The position numbers and the translations under genes were made by a program. A DNA stretch of 39,444 nucleotides from NCBI GenBank assembly GCA_910592005.1, contig CAJVPP010000225.1, forward strand, positions 1 through 39,444. Reading direction: 5' to 3'. This document shows, piece by piece, positions 10,908-22,424 of the stretch. This stretch comes from Funneliformis mosseae. Its lineage: Eukaryota > Glomeromycota > Glomeromycetes > Glomerales > Glomeraceae. The first letter of the stretch is position 1. The number at the start of each line of letters is the position of its first letter. The notes beneath the pieces are model-generated. The model worked only from the letters and a program-made list of their open reading frames with translations, had not been told where the DNA came from and did not search any database.

Positions 10908-12102
10908 AGGAATTAAAATTATAACAAACCAAAATAATATTTTAACTGAAGAGGAAATAAAAGAACTAATTGGTAGTTTAAACTGAAATCTAAATAAAGT
11001 AGAGATAAGAGCAGTTATAGATTACTTTTGACTCCGCCTTTATGTATTATAGTATTTAGAAGACAAAAAGTTTAGAGAAAGTTTTGTTCGCCTTATTTAT
11101 TTGCATCACAATGCAATGTCTTGGTAAGTGAAATCTAATGAAGAAGTTAAAAGTTTATAATCATTAACAGCTAATTTAGAGCAAGAGAGGAATGAATTGC
11201 TTGAAATAAATAAGCAATTAGAAGAAGAACAAAAAGTCTTGAAAGAAGCATTAGAATTAGAGAAAGACATTTCTAAATGTCATTTAGATACTCTTGAAGT
11301 AACTAGACAATGGAGAGTAAAGCAAAAAAAAGAAAAAGATGACAAATTAGAAAAAATTTCTAAGAAAATAAATGCACTAGAAAAAGTTGTGGAATGGCAG
11401 AATTATTTAGCAAATAAGCAATTTCAAGAACTGCCAACTTTGCCAAAGAAACAAAACAAATTTAAACTCCTAACTAACAAAGTAAAAAGCAGAAATTAAG
11501 CAAGTAAAGTAATAACTCAAGAGAAGTTCAACACTTACATCTTATAAAAGGATAAATAATGAAATTAGAATACTAAGCTATCAAGTTAAGAAGAGAAGAT
11601 AAATGACATTGCAATTTTTGCTCTTTTGAAAAAGAAAGAAGTTTAAATGCTACTTACAAAATATTATCTTACAATACCAACAATAATGATTATAGTGACA
11701 TTGCTTATATTTGTGTTGAATGCAAAAAGAATCTTGATGATGATGCTCTACCACATTGTAATGACTGTGATCGAATTATGAGAAATAGAATAGATTGCTT
11801 TTGTGATTTAAGAAAAGATGAACTACCAGTTAAAACTCTAACCATAACAGAAATAATGGCTCAGAGTTATGTTAGTAGATTAGAGCAACAAAACAAGGAT
11901 TTAAAACAACAACTAGCCAGTGCTAAGGAAGAAACCAGTTCTCACTTGAAAGCCTTAGACGTTTCAAAGGATTGACATGATAAACAAAAGCAAGAATTAT
12001 TGGATAAAATTCAAAGGCTTGAAAGTGAAATTGAGTTTTTAAGAAAACAGCAGACTCAACACATTGCTCAAGTTGAAGTTAAAGAAAATAAGAGATGACC
12101 TT
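10908..12102 (+). pseudogene. Coiled-coil protein with Cys cluster, inactivated
   Basis: Open segments separated by stops encode a helical N-terminus (LTEEEIKELIGSL), a long coiled coil (ELLEINKQLEEEQKVLKEAL and on to codons near 11499), a four-part cysteine cluster and a second coiled coil (SYVSRLEQQNKDLKQQL). The cluster reads CNFC (11610), CVEC (11712), CNDC (11757) and CFC, the spacing of a zinc-binding module. Interruptions at about 10984, 11030 and 11974 are TGA at likely Trp positions; others are TAA/TAG. It follows the DUF7869-like relic on the same strand and ends at the inner edge of IR-R. It may therefore be the second gene of the same element. No family name can be given. Confidence 0.55.
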
Positions 12103-12129
12103 GATTGAAATTAAGAAAATAATTGTTCC

Positions 12130-12436
12130 TTTTTTCAAATGCTTCTAATAGTGCTGTAATTTTTGGTTCCATAGTGAACTTAATATAAATTAGTTTCATA
12201 TTAATATTTTTTATATATAGAGGTAATCCTATATTAATCATGTTATGGTTTATATTCATCACATTCTGGTATGATAAAGTGAGCATTAAAATTAATGTCT
12301 ATAAGTTATGAATGGGTACCATTATTATTTCAAAACGTCATCAGTCACACTGGTCAATTTTACAGCCACATCATGGTCAGCCTCTATTTATGTCACATAA
12401 TCAAATGTTCACTTTGTCTGGTTTTGCCCCATATGA
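12130..12436 (-). repeat. Inverted repeat, right copy (IR-R)
   Basis: Reverse complement of IR-L at 2202-2505. The outer edge reads 'ggttttgccccatatgat' at 12420-12437; the inner edge, near 'ccatagtgaac', stops about 30 bases after the coiled-coil relic. Reading from the minus strand there is an ATG and a short frame equivalent to the start of the small ORF at 2442, but it diverges after about ten codons. No target-site duplication could be identified outside the pair. Confidence 0.75.
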
Positions 12437-12934
12437 TATAAATAAAATATCTAAGTTAAATAATTTTTATTTATTTTATTACTCATATTATTTTATTAAA
12501 AAAAAAAACTACGACCATATAAAGCTTCAATCAGTATTACATAAAAAGTTTAGTAAGTCTAATTTTAGTCAAAGGTTATTTTGGTGAAACTACACAACAA
12601 GTTTCTCTTTAAAGTTAAGTAAATGAATTGAAAGTAGTACGAGAATAAACAAACATTTTGTGTTGATATAATTATATTATTTAATATAACATCTTTATAT
12701 AAAACAAATTTCATATATATCATTTGAATTGTATGCGAATAAAAAAGCGAAAGGTGAGATCTGTGAAAACATTTCACTTTTCACCTACGCAGAGAATTGC
12801 TTATTAATAATTTAATAAATTCTCCCTATTTCAATATACAGTTCTATCAAAAAGAATTTTTTTTTTTTTACTATTTAATTACACCACGATCTATACGTTT
12901 TTAACTTTATTTCATAATAAATTTAGACTCAACT
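12437..12934 (+). promoter_or_regulatory. ADA2 upstream region with a nested hairpin
   Basis: AT-rich intergenic DNA without a gene. At 12752-12786 an imperfect palindrome has an outer stem AGGTGA/TCACCT and an inner stem GTGAAA/TTTCAC, separated by small internal loops, ~150 bp before the ADA2 start. It could act as a bipartite operator-like site or as a cruciform; its function is unknown. Confidence 0.4.
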
Positions 12935-15487
12935 ATGTTTCGCTGTAAAACTTGTCACGCCAATATCGGCAATACAGTTCGAATAAACTGTGCCATATGT
13001 CAAGATTTTGATTTATGTGTTACTTGTTTTACTTCCGGAGAAGAATTGGAAAAACATAAAAGTTGGCATGATTATCGAGTTCTGGTAATCATTTTTCTGA
13101 ATTTTTTGTCAAACTTACTAATTTGAACAGACGGTTATACATGCGATCTTTCATTCCTAGTTATAAATTTATGTATAATGTCAAAGATTTAATTACTTGC
13201 GATTTTATCATTTTATTAGGAGCAATATTCATTCCCTTTATTTACGGAAGATTGGGGAGCAGACGAAGAAGAATTATTGATAGAGGGTGCTGAAATGCAT
13301 GGACTAGGTAATTGGCAAGATATAGCAGAATTTATAGGGAGTAAAACTAAAGAAGAATGTGAACAACATTATATGGATATATATGAGAATAGTGAAACAT
13401 GGCCAATACCGGTAATTTGTTTATTTAATTCATCTTTATGAAGATGCTGAGGATATTTGTTAATATAGTTATATAGAGTTCTATATAAGATGGTTTTTTT
13501 CAGACAAATCTGGAGGTCAATCATATATATTAATATCAAAATGCTGGTCATAATTTTTTTAATATATATTAAATGATCATTTGAATTGAAAATATATAAA
13601 TATATATTGAAACGAAAATACTTTTAATCTTTTTTTTAAAAATCTAAAAGGATATGGACGTAAAATTCAAGCTTGATGACGAAACCATGAGAGAAAGAAA
13701 ACGACGGCGTGTTTTGACGATTGAGAATCGACCTCAAAGTACCAATGAATTTATCTATCTTAATCAATATATAATTTTCTTAAGTATCGTGTAACATTAA
13801 TTTATATATATTTTTCATTATAATAGATCCGCCACCCAAAGTTCTTCCAAAGGTTCGTTGGTTTCTAATGTGATGATGTTGTTTTTCGAGTCTAGATATT
13901 ATGTTCTAATTTTTCGGAAAACATTATTAATAGCCGCTGCAAAGTTTACCAGCAAACCATGAAATTACCGGCTTTATGCCGAATCGAAAGGAATTTGAAC
14001 ATGAATATGATAATGAGGCAGAACACGTTATTAAAGATTTAGAAATTAATGAGCAAGATCATCCGAAGGATACTGGTTCGTAGTATCATATAAATTTCTT
14101 TTTTTATTCGTTATTTGCATCTTACTGATAATGACAATAATTATGTACAGAAATGAAAACAATCGTATTAGAAATATATAATAAAAAATTGAAAAAGAGA
14201 GCAGAGAGGAAGAAATTAATATTTGAACATGGTCTTTTAGATTATAGAAAGAATGTAATTTCATTCATTTAGACCTGAGAATATTTGCTAATGTTTAGAT
14301 GACATTTTGTTCAAAAATTCATCGTACTTTTTATATAATGATTTATTTATATATATTTATAGAAAGCAATGGAAGAAGAGAAATATAAAAGTAAAGAGGA
14401 GAAAGAATTAATAAATAAAATCAAGCCATTTGCACAAGTTCTGAGTAAACAAGATTTTGACGATTTAAGAGACGAATTGCTAGGTAATAATATTATTTAT
14501 TTATATATATTAAAAAAAAAATTAAAACTTTATTGTCTTTACCCAAATTATTAATTCATTTATTTATAGAGGAACTTAACACGCGAATAAAGATAGAAAA
14601 ATTACAAGAGTATCGACGAATGGGAATATTGACCGAAAACGAAGCGGCCAAATATGAGGCAGCAAAGGCACAAAAGGTAGCCTTTTTTACTCTCTACGGA
14701 AGATCAGTTAGTTTAAACCGGGCACTAACAGCTTATTCTTTGCTGCATTTTTCCTGGTTGGAATTTATAACGTTATTATTTTTATTATAAATATGGCTGG
14801 CTTATAAGGAGGCAAACCGTGAACTAGCGGCCAGGCCGCATAATGGACATATTATGTCTACGGTCTCAGCCAGCGATCGTTTAGCAGCAAAATATGCGGC
14901 CAAAATACCACCTGTTTTAGTAAGAGAGGTAATTTCTTAATTAATCTGTTCTAAAATATTGTTTATTGCATGCATAAACAAATAAATTATGTTACAAATT
15001 TTAGCAGCAACAACAATCTCCGTTATCGTCGCCATATGGTTGCAAAACGATTCCATCCTCGTCCATCAGAATCAATACGCGAAAAATTCCAGCGGCACTT
15101 GATCTTAATGACGTAGAAGGTGTTCATTTGTTATCTGAAGCTGAACGAAAATTATGTGAGAATTTACGAATATTACCAAGGTCTTATTTGGTAATAAAAG
15201 AGACGATCCTAAAAGAATGGGCTAGATCGGGAGGGACTCTGAGGAGACGTCAAGCACGAGATCTTATACGGATTGATGTTAACAAGACGGCCAGAATATA
15301 TGACTTTTTTATAGAAATGGGATGGATACGGCGGATATCAGATAATGGATATACAACGGGTGAAATCGGTGGTGGAAATGGAAATAATGATGCAAATTCC
15401 ATCGTTATAAACGGAGGAAAAAGTGGTGGAGTCGTTAATGGTACTTCATCACCTATTGTTAATAACATTCATAAAAAACATGATTGA
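12935..15487 (+). CDS. ADA2: Transcriptional adaptor ADA2 (SAGA-type complexes)
   Basis: Exons 12935-13084, 13220-13411, 13651-13738, 13827-13852, 13934-14075, 14151-14254, 14363-14483, 14570-14676, 14809-14928 and 15005-15487 join in frame to ~510 residues, with every junction GT-AG. Residues 1-50 form a ZZ zinc finger (Cys 4, 7, 19, 22, 28, 31; His 41, 45). Residues ~57-105 are a SANT/Myb domain ([23 protein letters not shown]). The ADA2-specific [20 protein letters not shown] and [10 protein letters not shown] blocks follow. A C-terminal SWIRM domain (~382-458: [30 protein letters not shown]) comes next, then a Gly/Asn-rich tail. In this family ADA2 links the Gcn5 acetyltransferase to Ada3 in nuclear SAGA-type coactivators. 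The ZZ finger starts only three residues in, so a short upstream exon could be missing. Confidence 0.95.
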
Positions 15488-16114
15488 CTCCTGATATTTC
15501 GCTATTTATTAGCATTACTACTATTATTTACAATTTTTCCTCAAAAAGGACTCGGTTTGATATTCATGAACCTTCTTTTCATATATCAAGAATTATTTGT
15601 TTATTCTTTATTAATGATTTTTACAAATATTCCTTAGGGTTTTACTTCGCTATTGTAACATAAAAATTATTGTTTTCGAAGAAAAATCCAACAGGAATAA
15701 ACAAATATATATGTGTGCAAATGGGTGAAAGAGTTTTTATTTTAAAAATATATTCTTATTCTTTACTGTATATTATTTTTTCCGATTTAATTATTTATAT
15801 AAGAAAAAAAATTGTTTTTCCCTTGTATAAATTTAGAATTTCCGGAAATAATTTTAAGTTATATTGAAAAAAAAGTATTAGCATTTGTAAATCAATATAT
15901 ATATAATTTACTTTATTTTTGAATTAAAATTTAAAAATAATAATTTTTATAAATACTAAAAAATATTATTTCTTAAAATTATTTTGATAATCTATTTAAT
16001 GTGTTTTTTTTTTAATTTACAAAAAAAAAAAAAGTTTGAATAATTATAATAATATTATTCTTTTAATTAAGTTTATTTTATTAAACTTAATTAAAAAATA
16101 AATTAATTTAATTT

Positions 16115-16260
16115 TAATTATTCCTTAAATTATAAATATAAAATTGTTTCTAAAACATTTTAAAAACTTAAAATATTTTAAAATCTAATGATTATAAAAG
16201 ATAAAATAAAAAATTTTAAAATTTATCATATGATATATCTAATGATTAATTTTTTAATTT
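16115..16260 (+). repeat. Diverged direct repeat, copy 1
   Basis: This stretch ('ccttaaattataaatataaa' onward, to 'ctaatgattataaaagat' and 'aataaaa') aligns with 17110-17260 in the same order and orientation, about 1 kb away. In both copies the downstream sequence is also related ('aaaatttagttta' at about 16444 and 17351). The pair may be two decayed LTRs or a tandem segmental duplication. Confidence 0.4.
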
Positions 16261-17109
16261 TTTAATTTGATTTATCTCCTTTTAGTAAATTTATTAATCT
16301 AAAAATGCTAGCAGTCTCTAGTAATTATAATCAACAAATTGTAAATATTCTCATTAAAAAAAGAGAATAAATTATAGTTATACTTGCATTTATCTAAAAA
16401 ATGGATTTTAATAATAATTTATTATTTAATAATTACAAAATAAAAAATTTAGTTTATTGGATTCATTAAATTTAAACCTATTAAATGGTAGTATTTTTAT
16501 ATTTCTAAGATTAATAAATAGCAAGATATATGAGTTTAAAATTTTAATTTTTTTTATAATAATTTATTATTTATTTAACTTTAAAAAATTACTAGTTAAT
16601 TACATTTTTTTTTAAAATTTTTACTTAAAAAACATCATAAAATTTATTATAAATGTATTAATTTTTTTAATAATATATTTTAAAATATTCAAAAATAATT
16701 AAAAATAATTGTAATTAATAAATAAAATTGCCTGCAAAATTTGTAAGCAAAACTATTGAAGGAATAATTTTAAAAATATATATATCTAATATATTAAATA
16801 AAACTGATAAATTTAATATTAAATAAAATATAAGTTTTAATTTTTATTTTAAAATGTATATCTTATTTTTTCTTAATTTTTAAATTAATTAATTAAAAAA
16901 ATATATACATAAAATAAGTTTTTAAAATTTATAAACAATTTATTTTTACTAATAATATATTAGTAAAATTTTTTTAAAATTTTTTGAAATTTTATAAATA
17001 AATTATATTTTTAAATTTAAAAGAATAATTATTATTAAAATAAAAAATATTAAATAATATTAGTAAAACTTATTTTTAAATTTTAAAAAGAGAATTTTTC
17101 ATAATAAAT

Positions 17110-17260
17110 TTATTTATATATTATTTCTTAAATTGTAAATATAAATTGATTTATAAAATATTTAGAAAACTTAAATATTTTGATATTTAATGATTATAAA
17201 AAGATGAAATAAAATTTATTAGATTTATTATATTAAAATATTTAATAATAATATTTTTAA
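17110..17260 (+). repeat. Diverged direct repeat, copy 2
   Basis: Partner of 16115-16260: 'cttaaattgtaaatataaat', 'aaacttaaatattttgatat' and 'ttaatgattataaaaagatg' match the first copy with small indels. Low sequence complexity makes the exact ends uncertain. Confidence 0.4.
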
Positions 17261-18160
17261 ATTTTTAAAATTAATAATTATTAATATATATCGATTTTTC
17301 AATTTTCAATTTTAAAAATAACATATTATATAATATTTATTTAAAAATAAAAATTTAGTTTATGAATTTATTATATTAAATAATACAGTTAAAGCTGGTT
17401 ATAACAAACCTTTTTATAATGACTGCTGAATATAATAAACTTATAATTTTTAAATTTTAATAATAGTTCATTATAAAAAGTGTAATAGTTCATATTTGGA
17501 TGGTCTGATTTAAATGAAATTTAGCTTGTTGGAATCATCATGTAGAGGAGAATTAGAATTTAGTATCAGTTTTATGATAGCTAGCCTGCTTAAAAAAGTA
17601 TTATAAACTCAAAAGTCATTAAGTACTATTTTTAATGTAGATCTTTATATTATACAAAATTGACATTATTAATTGGCTAATAAATTTTTATAAGATGTTT
17701 TTTAAAATGTAAAGATTAAAATGAATCAAAAATTATGTTTCTAGTATTTATAGTTAATAAGTTATAAGCGTTTAAAGCTAAAAATAAGTTGTTGCATTTC
17801 TTTTGTTAACCACTGTGTATAATAATATATCACATAATACATTATCAAATAATGATATAGTAATATATAAGTAATTTAGAAAAGTAATATAAACTTGATA
17901 TAGTGCAATAGTAATTTGAAAAATCAGAAGAACACTAAAGCTTCAGGTATCTACTTCTAAAATTATGAGAAGAAGATAATACTTTAGATAATTAAAAATC
18001 CTTACTAATTGATTTTGAAGAAAATTTAAATTAGTTAGAACTTGATTAATTATTAATAATGATTTTTATATTAACTAGGTGAAAAAATATAGATAGGATC
18101 AATATTAAGATATTTAGTAAATTAAATTGTTTAATAATAAAAATTAAGATAGTATATACT

Positions 18161-18725
18161 GAAGAAAAGAAAGCTAAACGCGTTAGTTTTAACGTAATAA
18201 AAGAATTCAAAGCTAAATTTTTATTGGCAAAAGGTTATCATATAATATTAATAATAAACCTATAGACTAAAGTGAAATTAGTTAACAGATCTATAAGAAT
18301 CATAAAAGATATATTATTTAAGAATCAAGAACTACTAACACTTTTTAAAGCAGTCTTAATTAAATTTAAGAAATATAATAGATTTATCATAAAAATAATA
18401 AAAGAGGATGAAGTTGTTCTAATAGTACTTATTAAATATAGTTAGAAAGATAAAAACAGCATAAATTATTCTCAGCTTTAGGTACTAATAAGTCTCGCAT
18501 AAACTATTATAATGTATAAAAATCAGAATTTAACTTTAAAAAGATCAAAATCATCTTAGAAATAAAGAATTTGCAGCTGGTCTAACTTTTGTCACATTAT
18601 TATAAGTTTATTTACTTAGTAATATTTACTTTAAACAATTTAGCTTTAATAAGCTTCAATATATCAAGAGTTGTAGAAGACTTTAAAATAAAAGAAACAA
18701 AGAAGAATATTTGAGAATCATGATA
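18161..18725 (+). pseudogene. Relic of a Pif1-family DNA helicase, C-terminal part
   Basis: A continuous frame from 18161 reads AKFLLAKGYHIILIINL, then a stop where Trp is expected, then TKVKLVN..IRIIKDILF. Further on it has VLIKYS-stop-KD, LISLA-stop-TIIMYKNQNLTL, and EFAAGLTFVT in a later phase. These correspond to the end of Pif1-like SF1 helicases (G.RV.L..NLW...GLVNG..G.V, SLAWAIT.HKSQGLTL, FV.LSR). The family unwinds DNA 5' to 3'; in fungi many copies are repeat-borne. Stops are TAG or TAA at Trp/Gln positions and many substitutions are Gly to Arg/Asn or Ala to Ile/Thr types. No Walker A part is found upstream, so the copy is partial and dead. Confidence 0.6.
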
Positions 18726-20499
18726 TTAGTAGTATATGAATAATTATAAAAATACAAATAAAATATTTTATTTAATAGTTTTATTTTTTTTGTTTTTTAT
18801 AAAATTTGTATTTGTTTTAAAAAATAAATAAATAAATAAATAAAAAATAATAAATAAAAAATAAAAAAAAACAAATTATATTATATTAAGGTAATATTCA
18901 CATAAAATTAAAATAAAATTAACGCAAAACTAATTAATATTAATAATTTTTAAGCAAGTAGATAACAGAATACCTTGTATTAGGAATGGAGATAGTTCAA
19001 AAAGAGTGACTTTAAGTCAGTTCTGAAATCAATTATAAATTCAACATATTCTAGATTTCTCTAAGTTACAAACTATTTTTAACCAATTTTAAAAATTGAA
19101 CTGGAATCGACTCCAGACTGATTCCAAAAATTGACTCAAAATCAGATTGTCATCAAATTAAAGGAAATAATAGAATGAATTTGTTTGATAACCAGTCAAA
19201 AAATTATTTTAAATTGATCATCACATGATATTCTATTAATATAAATTTAACTTAACACTCAAAGTTTAATTTACTTAAGAAGAGTTAAAGTAGAACTGAA
19301 GAGGAACTAAAATGGAACTGATAGAACTGTTCCTATTTTTACTTTGTATAACTATTTAACTATACATATATAGTCTTTCATTACACTTTAGACTAATTAG
19401 ATGATTTTTTCTATTATTTAATAATGGAAAGAGAATTACAAATGAAATGTAAAAAAAATATATTACAATAGAAATAAAATATATAGTAATAGAAATATAT
19501 CACTAAAATTACTAAAAAATTTAATTCTTATCTGTAAATTTATCACATATATGTATTAACTAATAATATTTCAAATTATCTATCAAATAATAAAATATTA
19601 AACATTTCAAATTTTAGCTACTTAAAAATACATTTTGATTATATGTACTATACAACTTTTTTTTTCAAGTATAAAATGAATTACCATAACTTCAGTATGA
19701 CTGAATTTCTTTATAATTAGTCACTATTTTAATAAATAATAATAATTGTAATTGGTAAGAATTTTCATATAATATTAATAACTCAAAAATAAAATTTTAT
19801 AACTGCACTTTTTTTGTATAATATTTCTTTTTATAATATAAAACCTAAAAATTTTAGATTGTGCTTTATTACAAATTACATATAAATAATTATTAGATTT
19901 TATATTATTATAAAGTTTGAATATGAAAAATATTATAAAAATCAAAAGTTACAATTGTATCTTATCTTGAAATAGGAAAAAACTTTGTTATTCACTTTAT
20001 TGCAGTATAGTAAAAACTAATAGAGGTCAATAGAGAAGAAAATTTAATCAAAAAAATTAATAATTTAAAAAAAAAGTATTAGAATTAATTAAACTTCTAA
20101 ATAATAATAATATAGATAAATATAATAATATTTTTAGTTATAATATTATCTTTTTAATATATATATATTAATTTAAAAATTAATTTAAGGTCAATTCCAA
20201 TATCAATATCAATCTTAATACTAATTCTTATATCAATATCATGCAAGATTTTATATTTATTTTAAAGATATAAATATTAATAAAAGTATTATATTATTAT
20301 ATGAAAGAAGATATGGATGATTATGATCTAAAGGATGATGTTAATCCCTAAAAAATCATATATGTCTTTTATGTTATCTATGTCATCTATAACATATATT
20401 TCTTTTATTTATTTTATTTTATTTATCTTATATATTATTATATTTTATTTATTTCATATATTTTATTTATTATATTTATTTCTTTTATATCTTTGATAA
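18726..20499. other. AT-rich tract with an unidentified repeat remnant
   Basis: A tetranucleotide-like AAAT run lies at 18821-18865. A less AT-rich block at about 18950-19340 includes 'ggaatcgactccagactgat' and TCACATGA (19221-19228) and may be the remnant of a non-coding repeat. No coding frame is supported. Confidence 0.4.
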
Positions 20500-20710
20500 C
20501 TTTATATTTTTCATTTTATATAAATAGAAAACAGTTTCTTTTAGCTTAACGGTGTGTCTAACTTATAGTTTTATATAATAATTTAGTTTAATTTCTCTAA
20601 TATAATTGTATAGTACAGAGCGCTAACTGAGATAGCACTTCATTGTTATAGTTATTAAATAAACTGTTAATTTACTGACACTCTTCTAAATTTAAATATC
20701 AAATTAAACT
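20500..20710 (+). mobile_element. Possible decayed LTR (promoter and polyadenylation part)
   Basis: TATATAAATAG at about 20517-20527 resembles a TATA box. Beyond it, 'acggtgtgtctaac', 'tacagagcgctaactgagat' and AATAAA ('ttattaaataaactgtt') occur in the order expected for the U3-R-U5 part of an LTR. No second LTR, primer-binding site or gag-pol frame was found nearby, so this would be a solo LTR or a coincidence. Confidence 0.3.
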
Positions 20711-22424
20711 TTTTGCTTACCACCTATAAATATTACTTTGCTTATCATCAATAAGTATCTTAAAGAATTGACCATAATAATATTATTAATAATATCAAAA
20801 ATATGCTAATTTAGAATTAGATCTGTTAAAATTTGAGTGTAATAATTAAAGTTAATCCTTAACTTAAAGGTTTTTTAATTTTATAAGGAATTTAATTATT
20901 CTAAAAACATGCTCTTCTCATAATATAAATTAAGCTAAAAAATCAATTATTAGTTTATATTATATTATCATTATAATAGACTTATAAAACAATTTTATAT
21001 TTAATATTATTAGATATAATATGAAATGCTATTGATATAATATCAAGCCTTAGATACTCAACATGTATTAAAACAGTAGATAATTTTCAAAAAAAAATAT
21101 ATAATGAAAGTTAAAGAGTATTTTATAAAAAATGTAAATATATATTGAATTCTTTAATAAAATTAAAGAATATATATATACTAAATTTAATTTTTCTTTA
21201 TTAGAAAAATATGCTTTAATTTATAATATAGATAACTATTATGCAATCCATAAAATTTGCAGATCAGATACAGTCTTTATATCAAATGCAAAATATTTTG
21301 CTGCATGTATAATAAAGCCTGTGATAGGATCTTTTTTGTATTACTTATTTTTAATGATATATCTATTTATAATCTATTAAATGTTAAAACATAGAGAGTT
21401 TGCTGATACTTAATTAACCAATATACTGAAATATTTAATATTTTATATTCAGATTATCAATCACTTTAGATTTTACAAAGATAATCAAATACTAATAAAT
21501 TTGATTGAATAGAGGTATTGATAGTATATATTTATAATAATAATATTATTAAATAAAAGAAGAAGTGATTTATAAAAGGATTTAACTAGTTAAATTTAAG
21601 AAACAATCTTTACATCTAGTTTAGGATTATGTTAATTTATTGAAATTCTTTTTATCAATAAATGAACTTTTAAATCAAACAAATTACACTAATTGTTACA
21701 ATTAATCTGACTAGATATTTTATTAGGAAGGCGTTAAATACAGAAATATTATCCTATAAAATTAAATTATTTTTGTCTATGTTAGGTTCACTTTATTTGT
21801 CATTAAATAGTCAAAAACAGATTTTATTAGTACATCATTCTTTTTTGAGAATTTATTTTATTTTATATTTGATAAGTATAAAAAGTTAGCAAAAAATCAT
21901 ATTTATAAAAGATAAATCTTTTATTAAACTTTACATAAAATGCTTAAATTAAAATAAAAAACAAATTATAAAAAAATTTAAACAAACTTACAAAAATATT
22001 GAATATTAAACTACAATTAATTTACTTGATAATTTAATCCTAACAATACTTAATATTTATGCAATTTTATTCTGATTATGTTTATTTGATGAATATGTAA
22101 TAACATTTTTCAAATCTAAATATTTGTATTACATTAAGAATAAAAAAATTACAATAAGACACCTCTTATATTTTATCAGATTTGTTTTATTGGAAGGATA
22201 ATAATCATTTATTTTATAATATAGTTAAAATATATTTACTGAATTTTAATGATTATTATATAAAAAATACACATAATCAAATTTGAATAAATATTTTTTT
22301 AAATATAACAGTTGATAGTATTATAAAGCAGACTTATTTTATTAGTATATAATTAACCTTAATAAATTTAATAAATATTTTTTTAATGATTTTATTTAAT
22401 AATATATAGTAAATCATGATTTTG
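20711..22424. other. AT-rich tract, scattered coding debris
   Basis: Frames are short and interrupted. A stretch near 21210-21340 (LIYNIDNYYAIHKICRSD) looks like eroded coding sequence but matches nothing I can name. It may belong to the same lost element as the relic at 22425-22966. Confidence 0.35.

Larger units (their letters stand above)
15488..18160. other. AT-rich gene-free tract, left part
   Basis: 3' flank of ADA2 followed by A/T-dominated DNA. It contains a perfect 13-bp inverted repeat (TTAATTAAGTTTA at 16063-16075 and its complement at 16082-16094) and the direct-repeat pair listed separately. A segment around 17390-17900 is slightly less AT-rich but gives no recognisable frame. 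Confidence 0.5.

Noticed and set aside
9039..12102. UGA read as tryptophan (code change) in the two IR-bounded genes
   Set aside because: Many TGA codons do fall on Trp positions, but TAA and TAG also interrupt at Gln or Trp positions, TGG is still used (for example KLWHQL, TRQWRV, VEWQNY), and frameshifts exist. Mutation decay explains all of it.
12068..12286. 72-codon minus-strand ORF in IR-R
   Set aside because: It is the repeat copy of the 2442 start plus antisense of the coiled-coil gene end. Nothing supports translation.
14533..14790. 85-codon plus-strand ORF
   Set aside because: It starts in an ADA2 intron and runs through exon 8 into the next intron; the spliced ADA2 frame explains the coding part.
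15250..15468. 72-codon minus-strand ORF opposite the ADA2 C-terminus
   Set aside because: Antisense shadow of the SWIRM-coding exon; Pro/Leu-rich composition is expected from the sense Gly/Asn/Lys codons.
15670..15867. 65-codon ORF after ADA2
   Set aside because: Composition is that of AT-rich spacer (Ile, Lys, Tyr, Phe) and no homology is recognised.
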